From positions 29,577,119 to 29,641,118 of the forward strand of contig CM077648.1 in NCBI GenBank assembly GCA_039707465.1: DNA of 64,000 bases, read 5' to 3'. This DNA comes from Rhabdophis nuchalis. Lineage: Eukaryota; Chordata; Lepidosauria; Squamata; Natricidae. This document shows, one piece after another, positions 49,346-61,029 of this stretch (its first letter is position 1; every line of letters starts with the position of its first letter). The position numbers were made by a program, and so were the translations under genes. The notes beneath the pieces were generated by a model. It ran no database searches. It was not told where the DNA came from and saw only the letters and a program-made list of their open reading frames with translations.

Positions 49346-50041
49346 GGATGGATCCAAGATTTAAAAAGTAATGATATTATAAAATGCGCAATATTACTTC
49401 TTTATTTGAATGAAGTCACTAAATAAGTGACTAGGAAAAAGTATGCATTTAGAAAAAGTGCTGCAGAATATAGAAGGTTTTTTAAATATTTGATCCAATA
49501 GTTCAATCTGCAGTTAACCCAGCAGAGTTGAAATGGTCATAGGTTTTCATTGGGGATGAAAATATCTTTACCAGTTTCTATATGGTTTATTGCTTTCAAT
49601 CTTTTCATTGAAAAGCTAATCAGAGGTAATGGAAAGTTTATGAAAAATAATAGTATTTGCCTCTGACTTCATTTTATACTACGGTAAATCATAAGTGAAT
49701 TACTTTCTTTAATTATAGCAAAATGTTAGCAGGAGCAGTAGGGCGATCCAAGGACAGAAAGATGACTCCTGCAAAGAGGAGCAGATTTTTTTTTTGTTTC
49801 CTTTTGCTTTTTCCCTTTCAGGCTATTATTTTTAACAAATTGCTTTGTCTTGGTTCAAGTGGCAGGAAATTAATCTACATCAGTCCTAGAACGTCATAGA
49901 TCTGTTGTTGGTTTGGGTCCCTGTCTTTGCTCTGGATGAGCTGAAAAGCTGTCATCATTCTTAGAGTGCCTCTGACTTCAGTCTGGAAAGCCTTATTCTC
50001 CAAGTTTCAGTGCTGGAGATTCAATAGCAGAGAAGCTATTT
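49346..50041. other. unique noncoding DNA
   Basis: No feature recognised apart from a short T run near 49790. Confidence 0.5.
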
Positions 50042-50420
50042 AATAAATAATAATAATAATAATAATTTTATTTTTATAAACCGCGTCCTCTCCCGACGGG
50101 GACTCGGAGCGGTGTACAGGGAAAAAATTAAAACGCATAAAATACATATACAATAAATACACTAAGTTAAAAACCAAATTAAACTCAATTCAATTGTCCC
50201 TGCACTAAAATTCCCATTAATTAAAACTAATAATCCCAAACCCTAAAGGTAGAGACTAACCTAGGCCGGCCAAACGGAAAAAGTGTGTTTTTAATTTCTG
50301 ACGGAAGGAGCGGAGGTCCGTGGTTGTTCTAATGTCAGGGGGAAGGTCGTTCCAGAGGGCTGGGCCCGCCACAGAGAAGGCCCTTCCCCTGGGCGTCGCC
50401 CGCTTACATTTAGGAGAGTA
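50042..50420 (-). mobile_element. L2-like LINE 3' end
   Basis: It starts with an AATA/ATA tail, then antisense of TATAAAAATAAAATTAT and CTCCGAGTCCCCGTCGG, and ends in the antisense of RATPRGRAFSVAGPALWNDL (about 50340-50405). It is a 5'-truncated copy close in sequence to the LINE at 57491, with a different 3' UTR. Confidence 0.88.
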
Positions 50421-50582
50421 AACCCTACTGATGTGATATTCTGGGGTTGGATCTCTTGTTCTCTGCTTCCAGCAAGTTCAGGTTTCATTTAGATTGCAGG
50501 TTTAATGCTAATAATAAGCTATTTTAATTTTAGGTCCAAAAAGATAGAACAAAAGTTTTGGCGTTGGGCAGTCAATACAGTT

Positions 50583-50650
50583 GAATGAATGAATGAATGA
50601 ATGAATGAATGAATGAATGAATGAATGAATGAATGAATGAATGAATGAAT
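50583..50650 (+). repeat. (TGAA)n microsatellite
   Basis: About 17 uninterrupted TGAA units, followed by short GCATA and CAGAA runs. The HSFI-repeat open frames on the minus strand are artefacts. Confidence 0.97.
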
Positions 50651-50699
50651 AGCACAGCATAGCATAACAGAACAGAACAGAACACAGCAGAAACAAAAC

Positions 50700-51540
50700 A
50701 CAATGAAATTAGAAGCAAATGCTTATCAAAAAGGCTTTGGGTAAACTCAATTGTTAAACAATTGAGCCTCTAACAACTATTGCAATGAATTTAATTGGTC
50801 TTCTGGAGGTACCTCAGTATATGTTCTTCTTAGATGAAAGCTGGCAAATAAGAGGGTAGATAGATAATTAAAGGGACCTGCCAGACTGCATAGAAGAGAT
50901 GATATAGAAGCACATAAAACTCTTTCTAATTTTTCCACTAAACAGGAATAGAATCTTTCTTGTGCAGAGACGTATTATTTCTAGGAGTAAGAATGTCAGG
51001 ACAGTATAATCGGCAAGGGTGAATCCTTTTCTATTCTACGGGCAAAGGTATTTGCTAAATATTTAGCACTCGAGAACAGCTTCCTGGAGAGACTAGATCT
51101 GTTCAAAAACTTCTTCTTAGACTGAACTGTATATTAGTGCCAAAAAGCCTAACTGACCAAGTTCTCTTAGGCTCAACTGAAGTCATATAGTGGGGCTATA
51201 ACTGGCAGTTTTGTAACTCCATGAAGTTGACTGCCTTCAATGAGGATATTTAGTTATCCTGCAAAGATTTGGAAGGCCAGCTTGTTTCCAAAACAACAGC
51301 AACAAAGAGAAATTTGGCCCAGAAATTAGACTTGATTGCTGTTTTACTAAAAAAAAATTAATGCAGTTGACTTAAAATAAATATTTCAAGAATTGATTGC
51401 ACAACCTCCACGAGGCTTAGAATATGACACTAACAAGTCTCTGTTTCTTATAACAGTTTCTAAAAAAAAATACAGCAGCTGGAATTAGGTTATTATATTA
51501 AAAAAAGTAAAACCTACATTTCAGATGGTTCAGAATAAAG
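50700..51540. other. unique noncoding DNA
   Basis: No gene or repeat family recognised. Confidence 0.5.
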
Positions 51541-51810
51541 AGAAGAATAGAATAGAATAGAATAGAATAGAATAGAATAGAATTCTTCATTGGCCAAGTG
51601 TGATTGGACATATAAGGAATTCATCTTTGGTGCATAAGCTCATGTACATCAAAGAAAAGGTACATGAATCAGAATTCAACAGTTAATGATGGTCATAGGG
51701 TACAAATAACCAATCAAATCATACTAGGAAGCAATCAATATAAATTGTAAGGATACAAGCAATAAAGTTAGTCATGTCGTCATAAGTGGGAGGAGATGGG
51801 TGATAGGAAT
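51541..51810 (-). mobile_element. LINE 3' UTR with (AATAG)n tail
   Basis: Eight AATAG units lead into AATTCTTCATTGGCCAAGTG, GTGATTGGACATATAAGG and GGGTACAAATAACC. I recognise this as the 3' end of a common snake LINE, probably CR1-type, in antisense. An association of CR1 tails with AATAG repeats has been reported for snakes. Confidence 0.7.
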
Positions 51811-52616
51811 GAAGCCTATCTGTGGCTCAGTTCAACTGGGTTTGATGCAGATTTTGGGAGTCTTAAAACTGTGGAAGTCTTTAAGGTTTTAAAATATAAA
51901 ACATGGTGTATAATTTTGCATAATTTGTTTACCTACCTAAATATAATTTAGTTACCTTGTGCATAAATCCTAAGTAGGAATCAAAAGCTGTATTTTTTTT
52001 CACTGTTAATTTTTGCCTTGATGGAATATACGATGAAGATTAAACATACATTCATGCATATATGAAAACAGATGTGTGTGCAAGGCATGCTCATGCCTTA
52101 TTATGCTATTTATGCTTTTATGCTACAGTATTTCATAAACATTGGTTTCTTCTTTATATTACCTAATGGTTTCTTCTCAGCTATGAATTCTGAATTAATA
52201 AAAGTACCAAAGTTTATGAAGACAGATTTTAATTTTGTAATTAAATATAATGTAACTGAAAACAAAGCCTAAGAAAAGAGAACAAGGAAGTGCTAGCTGG
52301 AGATGTAGCCCAAGTAGAAATGATAAAAGATTTCAGGAAAGTAGCATAGAAAATACTAGACTCCATGAAGTGAAAGTATAAGATTTTAGTCTAAGGTCAT
52401 GTAGCAGCAGTTTCTCTAGAGCTGATTATTTACACCTTAGGCAAGACATTGATTACTTTTTGTGATTAATCATGGGCTGATATCTATTTACTAGGCTTTG
52501 AAGGTCATCCTTCCATGGCATTACAACCTTGCAGATGTTTTAGATATAAAAGTGTCAGAATTCCCAACCAATATTTCAATTTTTAACACGGTAGTTCTAA
52601 TGCTCAAAGACACTTA
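51811..52616. other. unique AT-rich DNA
   Basis: No feature recognised. Confidence 0.5.
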
Positions 52617-52965
52617 ATAACAGAATAACAGAGTTGGAAGGGACATTGGAGATCTTCTAGTCTAACCTCCTGCTCAAGCAGGAGACCCTACAATATACCA
52701 TTTTAGACAAATGATTGTTCAGTCCCTTCTTAAAAGCCTTCAGTATTGGAGAGCCCACAACTCTAAAGTCAAGTTTTTCCACTGATTGTTCTCACTGTCA
52801 GGAAATGTCTCCTTAGTTTCTGGTTGTTTCTCTCTTTGTTCACGTTCCATTCATTGCTTATTTCTTGTCTTCTGGTGCTTTGGAAAATAGGTTGATAACC
52901 CCTCCCTCTTCTTTATGACAGCCTCTCAAATATTGGAGCATTGCTATCATGTCAACCCTAACTGG
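52617..52965 (-). mobile_element. CR1 LINE 3' end
   Basis: The plus strand begins ATAACAGAGTTGGAAGGGAC and continues with CTTCTAGTCTAACCTCCTGC and GCTATCATGTCAACCC, the antisense of the CR1 tail and last ORF2 codons. It matches 33091-33523 and 38258 onward with more changes. Confidence 0.86.
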
Positions 52966-53304
52966 ATTGAGAAAGCTGACACCTAACAGATTGTATGACC
53001 TGAATGCAGACATTCCATATCAGTTTATAACAGCCCCAATAGATGATCTTAAAGACCGAAATATAAACAATTGAACAATATATGTTTCTATAAGTTAATA
53101 CTTGTACAGAAAAAGTAGAAGTTACTGAATGTTCTTCAGTTATAATCTAATTTGTGTATTATTAGTTGGTTCTACATGAATAACAAAGAATTTCAATTAA
53201 TTAAATGATAGTGCTATTATTAAATGAAGAGAGGTACTTTATCTCCCTGAAGAACACACATATAATTATGCATCAGAAAGAATTAATAAAATAGAAAAGT
53301 CTGG

Positions 53305-53720
53305 AATTGTTGTTAGTTGCGAAGTTGTGTCAAACCCATTGTGTCCCCATGGACAATGTTCTTCCAGGCCCTCCTGTCCTCTTCCATCCCCCGGAGTCCA
53401 TTTAAGCTCACGTCAACTGCTTCACTGACTCCTTACAGCCACCTCATTCTCTGTTACCCCCTTCTTCTTTTGCCCTCAATCGTTCCCAGCATTAGGCTCT
53501 TCTCCAGCAACTCAGCCCTTCTTGTTAGGGTGGCCAAAGTACTTGAATTTCATCTTCAGGATCTGGCCTTCTAAAGAGCAGTCAGGGTTGATCTCCTCTA
53601 GGACTGAGCAGTTTGATTATTTTGCAGTCCAAGGGACTCGCAAGTGTCTTCTCCAGCACCATAGTTCAAAGGCCTCAATTCTTTGGCACTCAGCCTTTCT
53701 TATGTGAATATCCTTTCTTA
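53305..53720 (-). mobile_element. BovB (RTE) LINE 3' end
   Basis: The plus strand starts GTTGTTAGTTGCGAAGTTGT, then CCCATGGACAATGTTCTTCC, GGAGTCCATTTAAGCTCACG, TTTTGCCCTCAATCGTTCCC and GCAGTCCAAGGGACTCGCAA. Read in antisense this follows the end of ORF2 and the 3' UTR of BovB as I know it from ruminants and squamates. Stops and frameshifts break the coding part. BovB is the likely partner LINE of the Sauria SINEs here and is known for horizontal transfer between squamates and ruminants. Confidence 0.87.
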
Positions 53721-53839
53721 CTATCTTTAAATCCTACCTAGTTAACTGTGTTCAGGATTAAAACAAATAATGTTGACTGATTAGTAGGGTATGTTTTAAT
53801 AGCAATCACTAGTGGAAATAAAATCTCTATCCCATAGAG

Positions 53840-53913
53840 CAGGGGTCTCCAAACTTTGCAACTTTAAGTCTGAAGGACTTCAGACTTAAAGTTGCAAAGG
53901 TTGGAGACCCCTA
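53840..53913. mobile_element. deleted palindromic hAT MITE (74 bp)
   Basis: Its arms are the outer arms of the 47753-47887 element (CAGGGGTCTCCAAACTTTGC and complement), joined after loss of the centre. The flanking 8-mers CCATAGAG (53832-53839) and CTATAGAG (53914-53921) agree at seven of eight positions. The last base is A instead of G. Confidence 0.86.
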
Positions 53914-53921
53914 CTATAGAG

Positions 53922-56900
53922 TGTACCAGGGTCACTGCCTTTGAAAAATTATTTGAATTGTTTATGATATCACTGAGCATGAGACTGAGTAAAAGAAATA
54001 TTATACAGCACTGGAAGGAGAAATCTACACTTGATTTTCATCAATGAATTGTTGGTATATATTGTCAGGATTTTTTGACAATGGAGCAAGAAAAATGACT
54101 TTTGATCAATATAGTCAATTTTATAGTTTTTGTTGTAGAATAATTTCTCAGGTCTTTTATCCCTTTTATTATTTTTACCATGGTTATTAATTTTGATTTT
54201 ACATTGTGTTTGTAATACTGTTGTCTATATATGTATATAAACCAGTATGGTTAGTTTGTATTAAAACTTGTTAAAATCAGAAGAAAATGATTACTAATAT
54301 AAACAAGCATTGATTTTGTTTTAAAAATGACACTCAATTCTCTTACTGCTGTAAGTCATTTTGTATTCATAGTTCTCTTTTACAATATTTACATTTGTTT
54401 CTATTATTCATTACATATCTGTAACAAATTTGTGATGGCATCCTTCGATCCTAAATATCTTCATTTTCACTGAACTCAGAATACTATACACGAAGGCTAT
54501 TGAGTGATGATACCGCATGTAGATCGATTCGTTCTGCTATTCATAACTTACATCTTCTTTCTGCAAATGCTGTACATGAAGATTGGTCTTACATGCAGAA
54601 GAAACTAGGTAGAGTCCAATGGCTAATCAAATATAACTGAATGATTACTCTTAAGAGTTACTGCATAACCATAATCATTTGGCTGATACTGGCTTCATTC
54701 TTTACAAATATACATTCTTTGTATATATCTAATTCTTTTTGGAGAAGATTGCCCTAGAGAAATTCAGAGAAGTCCAGTCAGAGAAATCTTCCTGCAAATT
54801 AGGTAGAGAATTTTGAAATGTTATTTGTGTACATTTTCTCTAAAACCATTATGGTCATGTGATCACTTTGGACACCTACTCTATGAGAATGAAGGGCATA
54901 TTTATGCATCGGATATTCACATCATTTTCAGGTTATAACAAAAATTCCAAAAGTAAAAAGTAAAAGCTTGTATAGTCTTGAACAACATTAAATCTTGCAC
55001 ACATGTTAACCTTGTCTTGAGCATTAATATTAGCCAGTGACGTAGCTGCATTTTACCATTTATTTGCAGAGGAATGCAAAGAAACAATATGCAGTGCTGT
55101 AGTTTCTGAAGTCTTTGTAAAAATCTAGCTGTGCTGCATTTCAAGCCATACAAAGACAAGTTAGCTATTCACTCAGAAATGTTATTACCTGGGTTAGGTT
55201 GGGACTTGGCGAAGACAATATAGGTAAGCTATAACCCTTCTTCATAGTAAACATGTAATTTCCCCAGTGATCCACTGGGTAATAACAAAAAGTTATATGT
55301 AGTTCACATTGTTTCTGTTCTTTGGGGTTTAATACTGGTCACATAAAAGTGATTTTCACAGATCAATACGCTTCCAGAATCATCTGGTGAAATGGGCAAT
55401 TATATTCATTTGAAAATAAATTAAGTAAGTAAGTAAATAAGTAAGTGCATTAAATTCATCTATGTTGGCTGTTTATGAAGAATTGAGAGAGGTCTTCTGA
55501 TTAGATGCTGTTTTCATTCAATCTCTTTCGGTCTATAGAAGTTATTAACAAACTTTAAGGTTTCCTTACTTCCTTCCAATTTTCAAACAGCCAGATAATG
55601 TTAAAACATCAAAATAGTTGTGCTAGTAAGAGTAGTAAGAGATAGTAAGAGAAGTCAATGGACCAAGGAAAAAGGGATTGCATTGTTTGAGACATTATTT
55701 AAAACTTTAGGTGTTTGCAAAGTAAAGATTCCTTGGTAGTAGAAAACCAGCTTAGCAGACGGTTGCATTCACATTGCTGTAATTTACCACCTGAGAGATT
55801 TAACTGCAATTGTGACCCTCATAATGAAACATACACCTAGAACTGTCTTGGGTAAATATTGCTGTATAGAATGAGGATCCATTTTATTCTCCTGGTTTTG
55901 TATGAAGCTAAAGGTAAGTAACGGTGTCTCTCCCTTTAACAATATTTTCATTAAATGGATTGTTGCCAGCTAAAGTTAATGGCCATAATTAATACACAAG
56001 AAGACTAGCATACAGTAGTATATCTCAGTATCCCCATGCTGGTATTCTTCTTAGTCCGTTGAATATTCAAGGCTTTCTCACTATACTTCCTCAGCCAAAG
56101 GATATATTCATTCTTGCCCAGATAAAAGCTAGTACTTCCTTTAAAGATAAAAACAAAAGCTCACCCCATAATTATAATTATATAAGAAGGTTTAATGTTG
56201 AAATGAGACTGGTTGCAAGAAACAAATTAGCCTGGGAGTCCATTTGAAGGAAATGGGACCACCAAGTTCCTGTTTCTTTGAATAAAATACATGCAATTAC
56301 AGGCTCCTTTTCAATAGAAAACAGAGGAAGGCTGGATCAAAGGCTGTTTTCATTTCCATGTTTATCCCTAGTTAAAAGAAAAAAAGCCCGTTTCCTAGAA
56401 TAAAATCTTTGAGACTCTCTTTCTATGTCTGGGTGGAACATGCTTTATTTTATTACACATTATATGAATAATAATAATAATAACAACAACAACAACAATA
56501 GCCAATAAGGAATTTCTCTGTGTATTTTTAAAAAAAAACTTAGACACCGGAATAATATAATGTTTATATTTCTCAGGGATCAACTCTAATTGTTTGGGAG
56601 TTTGTTCATATATTAAAAAAATAGGGATTTAAATGTCTAAAATCATTCTAATATACATAAATATACAAATGCAGATTTTGTAATGAAACATATTAATTGA
56701 AAATATTTTAATATATTTTTAGCATTTTCTTTAAAGTGGATTATTTTGGAAACAGTGTATTCAAAGTTATATGGGTTTGAAATAGGTGAACCATCTTAAA
56801 TTCCCTTAAACGTATATCAAAGAAGAGATCTTTAGTTGGTGATTACTTATTGTGGAAGGATTTATTCTCTTTCTCTGCTATACTTTATAGTAATTTTTAA

Positions 56901-57129
56901 TAAACACTACCAATCATTTTGCAACTATATAAGACACTATTTGGATAAAGCAATCCTCTCATTTCAAAGTAGACCAATATAACTTTATGGATCATAGCTG
57001 TTTGGCCTTCAAAGGAATGAATTGTTTTCTCATTTGGATGGAAATTTACTTCCTTGAATCACTTCCAATTCTTTTGGGCAATAAAATGCACAACAGAAGG
57101 CAATACAATGGCCCCAAGAAGGTATGGAA
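53922..57129. other. unique AT-rich DNA
   Basis: No gene or interspersed element recognised. Small simple repeats occur: GTAA near 55424-55446, and AAT then AAC near 56468-56500. Confidence 0.5.
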
Positions 57130-57301
57130 AAGTGTTTCTCAACCTTGCAACTTAAAGAACTCCCAGAATTCTCCAGTTAGAATGCTGGCTAGGGCAGGGT
57201 TCCACCAGTCTTCAAAGAGCCAACTTTGCAGACCCCTGGACTAGGGAATTCTAGGAATTGAAGTCAAGACATCTTTAAGTTGCTAAGATGGAGAAGCACT
57301 C
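57130..57301. mobile_element. palindromic hAT MITE, host of a nested hAT
   Basis: The left arm (AGTGTTTCTCAACCTTGCAA, AACTCCCAGAATTCT) and right arm (GAATTCTAGGAATTGAAGTC, CTAAGATGGAGAAGCACT) are complementary but diverged. The hAT at 57195-57238 lies in the loop. A TSD for the outer element is not clear. Confidence 0.72.
57195..57238. mobile_element. 44-bp minimal hAT inside a hAT
   Basis: It starts CAGGGTTCCACCAGTC and ends CTTTGCAGACCCCTG. The right part equals an arm of the 2771-2900 palindrome (AAGAGCCAACTTTGCAGA). The flanking 8-mers GGCTAGGG (57187-57194) and GACTAGGG (57239-57246) match at seven of eight positions. Confidence 0.72.
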
Positions 57302-57705
57302 TTATATAGAAGTTGTAGATTCCTTTCAGAGGATTAGAGACTTGATATTGGAGAAGAGGAGAAGAATTGGGGAAACACTGAAGGATATTCAAACATGGAA
57401 AGATAATACCTTTGTGCCTCCCAGCACTATGAGTATTGTTAACCTAAAATATAGAATTGTATTTTTAAAAAGTTAGGGGCAAAAGTCATACTTATTTATT
57501 TTTATTTATTTTATTAAATTTATACCCTGCCCTTCTCCTTGTTAGGACCCAGGGTGGCGCACAGGCATTATTTAAAAACACAAAATACAATAAATATCAA
57601 TTAAAATGCATTAAATTAATAAACCCGTGTTAAAACCCAATGTTAAAACCCTTACCAAATTATAAATTATTTTTTTTCTTAAAAAGTCAGAAACGGGGGG
57701 CTATC

Positions 57706-60512
57706 CTAGGCCAGCTTGTTGGAATAGATACGTCTTAAGACGTTGGCGGAAGAGGCGGAGGTCCGAGATAGTACGGAGGTCGGGGGTAGGTCATTCCAGA
57801 GGGCCGGGCCCGCCACAGAGAAGGCCCTTCCCCTGGGTGTCGCCAACCGGCATTGCCCCGCCGACGGCACCCGAAGAAGACCCTCTCTGTGGGAGCGGAT
57901 CGGACGAAGGGATGTATGGGGCAGGAGGCGGTCTCGTATATAGCTAGGCCCCAAGCCATGGAGCGATTTAAAGATGGTCGTCAGCACCTTGAAGCGCACT
58001 TGAAAGGCCACAGGCAGCCAGTGCAGCTCGCGCAGGAGAGGTGTTACGTGGGTTTGCCTTGTGGCACCCATAATCACCCGCACGGCCGCATTCTGTACTA
58101 ACTGTAGCTTTCGAGTGCACCTCAAGGGGAGCCCCATGTAGAGAGCGTTACAGTAATCCAGCCGGGATGTCACAAGCGCTTGAGTGACTGTGCGAAAGGC
58201 TCCCCGGTCCAGTAAGGGGCGCAACTGGCGTATCAGGCGTACCTGATAGAACGCCCCCCCGGCCACGGCCGCCACATGGTCCTCCATGGACAGCCGGGAA
58301 TCCAGGAGGACGCCCAAGTTGCGCGCCCTCTCCACGGGGGCCAGTTGTTCGCCCCCAATGGTCAGTGTTGGACTTATCTGGATGAACCGGGGTGCCGGAA
58401 ACCACAGCCACTCGGTCTTGGACGGGTTGAGCTTGAGTTTGTTACTACCCATCCAGATCCGTATGGCCTCCAGACACCGGGACAGCACCTCGACGGCATC
58501 GTTGGGGTGCTTTGGGGTGGATATGTACAACTGAGTGTCATCAGCGTACAGATGGTATTCCACCCCAAAACCACGGATGATCTCACCCAGCGGCTTCATG
58601 TAGGTGTTGAACAGGAGTGGTGAGAGGACCGACCCCTGAGGAACCCCACATGTGAGGGGCCTCGGGGACGACCTCTGCCCTCCTGCCAACACCCATTGCG
58701 ACCGACCAGAGAGGTAGGACGAGAACCACCGTAAAACGGTGCCTCTCAGCCCCAACCCCCCCAATCGGTGCAATAAGATACCATGGTCGATGGTATCAAA
58801 AGCCGCTGAGAGATCTAATAGGACAAGGATAGAGGAACAGCCTCTATCCCGTGCCCTCCAGAGATCATCCACCAACGCGACCAATGCCGTCTCGGTGCTG
58901 TGACCGGGTCGGAAGCCAGACTGGCACGGGTCTAGATAATCAACTTCCTCCAGATGTCGGGGAAACTGTTGAGCCACCACACTCTCGACAACCTTCACTA
59001 AAAAGTGAAGGTTGGAGACGGGATGATAGTTGTCTAATAAAGCTGGGTCCAGGGATGGCTTCTTGAGGAGGGGCCTCACCACCGCCTCTTTCAAGACGGT
59101 AGGCAAGGACCCCTCACTCAGAGATGAATTCACAATACCCTGGAGCCAGCCTCGTGTCACCTCCCAGGATGCCAGTACAAGCCAGGAGGGGCACGGGTCC
59201 AATAAACATGTGGTGGCTCTAAGGTTCCTCTGCAACCTGTCCATATCCTCGGTAGTAACAAAGTCGAACTCCTCCCAAGGTGTTATCTCAAGACCAGCAC
59301 CGGACACCTCGACCGGACCACTAGTGGAGGGCAGCTCGTTCCGAATCTGAGTGATTTTGTCCTGCAGAAAAACTCCAAATTCCTCTGCTCGACCCTGCAG
59401 AGGGGCTTCCCGCGGCCTCAAATGCAGGAGGGAGTGGGTCACCCCAAACAGGGCGGCAGGGCGGTTTTCCGCGGACACGATAAGGGTGGCACAATACTCA
59501 CGTTTGGCCACTCTTAGCGCCACTAAGTAAGTCCTAATATGGTCTCTCACTAGTGTTCGGTCAGATTTGGATCGAGAAGATCTCCACCTACTCTCTAGGC
59601 GTCTCTTGCGGCGTTTCATCTTCCAAAGCTCCTCGGTAAACCAAGGAGCCTGGGTGACTCGACGCCGCATGAGAGGCCGCAAGGGCGCGACTCGGTCCAA
59701 GGCCCCCGTGGCCGCACTATACCATGCGGCCACTAGATCCTCAGTCGAGCCGTGGGACAGGGACACAGGTACTGGCCCAAGCTCCCTCTGGAACCTTTCC
59801 GGGTCCATCAGGCGCCTGGAGCGGAACCAACTCGGTGTGTCCGGTTCCGCCTCCCCGCGGTGGGGTGTGACGGTTGGAAAGTCTATCCGAAGGAGAGAGT
59901 GATCTGTCCATGACAAGGGTAAGATGACTAAATCCCCTGTTCCGAGATCACTAATCCAGTGTCCAGAGACAAAAATCAGATCCAGCGTGTGTCCTCCCTC
60001 GTGAGTGGGGCCCTGAACTACTTGGGTCAGGTCCATGGCCGTCATGGAAGCCATGAACTCCCGAGCTGCCTCGGATGTTTCGCCCGCCGATGGCAGGTTA
60101 AAGTCCCCCATGACCATTAGTCTGGGGGTCTCCACCGCCATCGCGGCGATCACCTCGAGTAGCTCGGGCAGGGCTGCTGTTACATAGCGGGGAGCCAGGT
60201 ATACAACCAGCAAGCCCAACTGCCTCCCTAGGCCCCACTTCACGAAGAGGGACTCACAGCCGGTCGTCTGAGGCACAGTGGTCTCCTTCGGCTCCAGACT
60301 TTCCTTAAAGATAACCGCCACCCCCCACCCCTGCCTAGGGCCCTAGGTTGATGAAATGCGCGGTAACCTGGTGGGCACATTTCCACAAGGGGTAGACCCC
60401 CCTCGGGGCCCAACCAGGTCTCCGTAATTCCCACCAAGTCCGGGTCCCCCTCTGACACAAGGTCATTTATGAGGGGAGCTTTGTTCACCACGGACCTGGC
60501 GTTGCAGAACAT
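57706..60512 (-). pseudogene. LINE ORF2: endonuclease plus reverse transcriptase, one frameshift
   Basis: This would be the enzyme that nicks target DNA and reverse-transcribes the LINE RNA in the nucleus. The first part (60512 to about 60325) reads MFCNARSVVNK and GITETWLGPEGG, the endonuclease start with its Asn and Glu. The frame then breaks at a six-C run (60321-60326) that is one base short. The 871-codon remainder continues with MGDFNLP (residues 71-77), HTLDLIF (111-117) and WTDHSLL (138-144) of the endonuclease. Reverse transcriptase motifs follow: DNYHPVSNL (430-438), LLDLSAAFDTIDH (501-513), GVPQGSVLSPLLF (559-571), YADDTQLYI (592-600) and LNPSKTEW (631-638). Catalytic Asp 503, 594 and 595 are present. 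The usual YRPVSN is YHPVSN. A C-terminal region, DYCNALYMGLP (722-732) and HWLPV (767-771), ends at 871. About 935 residues in total is normal for the family. The first ATG may not be the true start, since the frame stays open upstream. Confidence 0.92.
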
Positions 60513-60964
60513 CAGCCTAGGGCCCCGGCTCTGTAATCCCTGACCGCCTAGCCCACGAGTGGAGCACAGGGGGTTGGGGCAAGCAATCGCTCATAGCCAG
60601 CGACCACGAGCCCCCAACTCACGATGGACATCCTGTCTCCCACCGCCCCTGCCCCTCGCTTAAACCAACCGAATGGGACGGCCCTCAACAGAGACGACCC
60701 CTGATCCCCCCTTCCTAATGGACTCCTCCTTTATCCCACTTCCGCCAGCCGGCCCTATAACTTGACCCCCCTCTGACCGAATAAACCCTCCCCCCACCCC
60801 AGAACCCCTTAAAAGCCGAATTAAAAATTTGCATTAAAACCCCCTTAGTTTGCGCCTCGCCCACCTCTCTGGATCTATCAATCCATCCTCGAGGTGGGCC
60901 CGTGTTAGACCGGGGGGCCAGGCCTGCGAGAGTGGGAGCTGGCTACGAGAGTGGGAGCTGGCTA
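60327..60964 (-). promoter_or_regulatory. GC/CpG-rich 5' region of the LINE
   Basis: The 450 bp ahead of ORF2 are GC-rich, contain several CpG sites and C/G runs, and lack an obvious ORF1. LINEs carry an internal promoter in the 5' UTR, so this is the likely site; no specific box is identifiable. The range runs into the start of the coding part because the GC-rich block is continuous. Confidence 0.4.
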
Positions 60965-61026
60965 CGAGGATTTATTTATTTATTATATTTATACCCCGCC
61001 CTTCTCCAAGCGGACCCAGGGCGGAG
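60965..61026 (-). mobile_element. very short L2-like LINE 3' tail
   Basis: ATTTATTTATTATATTTATA, CCCCGCCCTTCTCC and GCGGACCCAGGGCGG are the antisense of an L2-type 3' end, as in the copy ending at 44409. It abuts the 5' end of the large LINE and stops after about 60 bp, an extreme 5' truncation or a remnant of a broken neighbour. Confidence 0.75.
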
Positions 61027-61029
61027 GAT

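Larger units (their letters stand above)
57491..60964 (-). mobile_element. near full-length L2-like LINE
   Basis: Read on the minus strand, a GC-rich 5' UTR (about 60964-60513) leads to one long ORF2 (60512-57706, one frameshift), a short 3' UTR with GCGCCACCCTGGGTCC, and a tail of AATAAA-type repeats. The protein order (endonuclease then reverse transcriptase) and the YADDTQLYIS motif fit the L2 branch of the CR1 group; no ORF1 is visible. A 19-bp unit, CGAGAGTGGGAGCTGGCTA, is repeated twice at 60927-60964 next to the 5' end. I find no clear TSD. GC and CpG content is far above the surroundings, which suggests recent arrival before CpG decay. Confidence 0.9.

Noticed and set aside
57743..60000. 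Many open frames opposite or overlapping the large LINE ORF
   Set aside because: They are shadow frames of the GC-rich coding strand without their own motifs.
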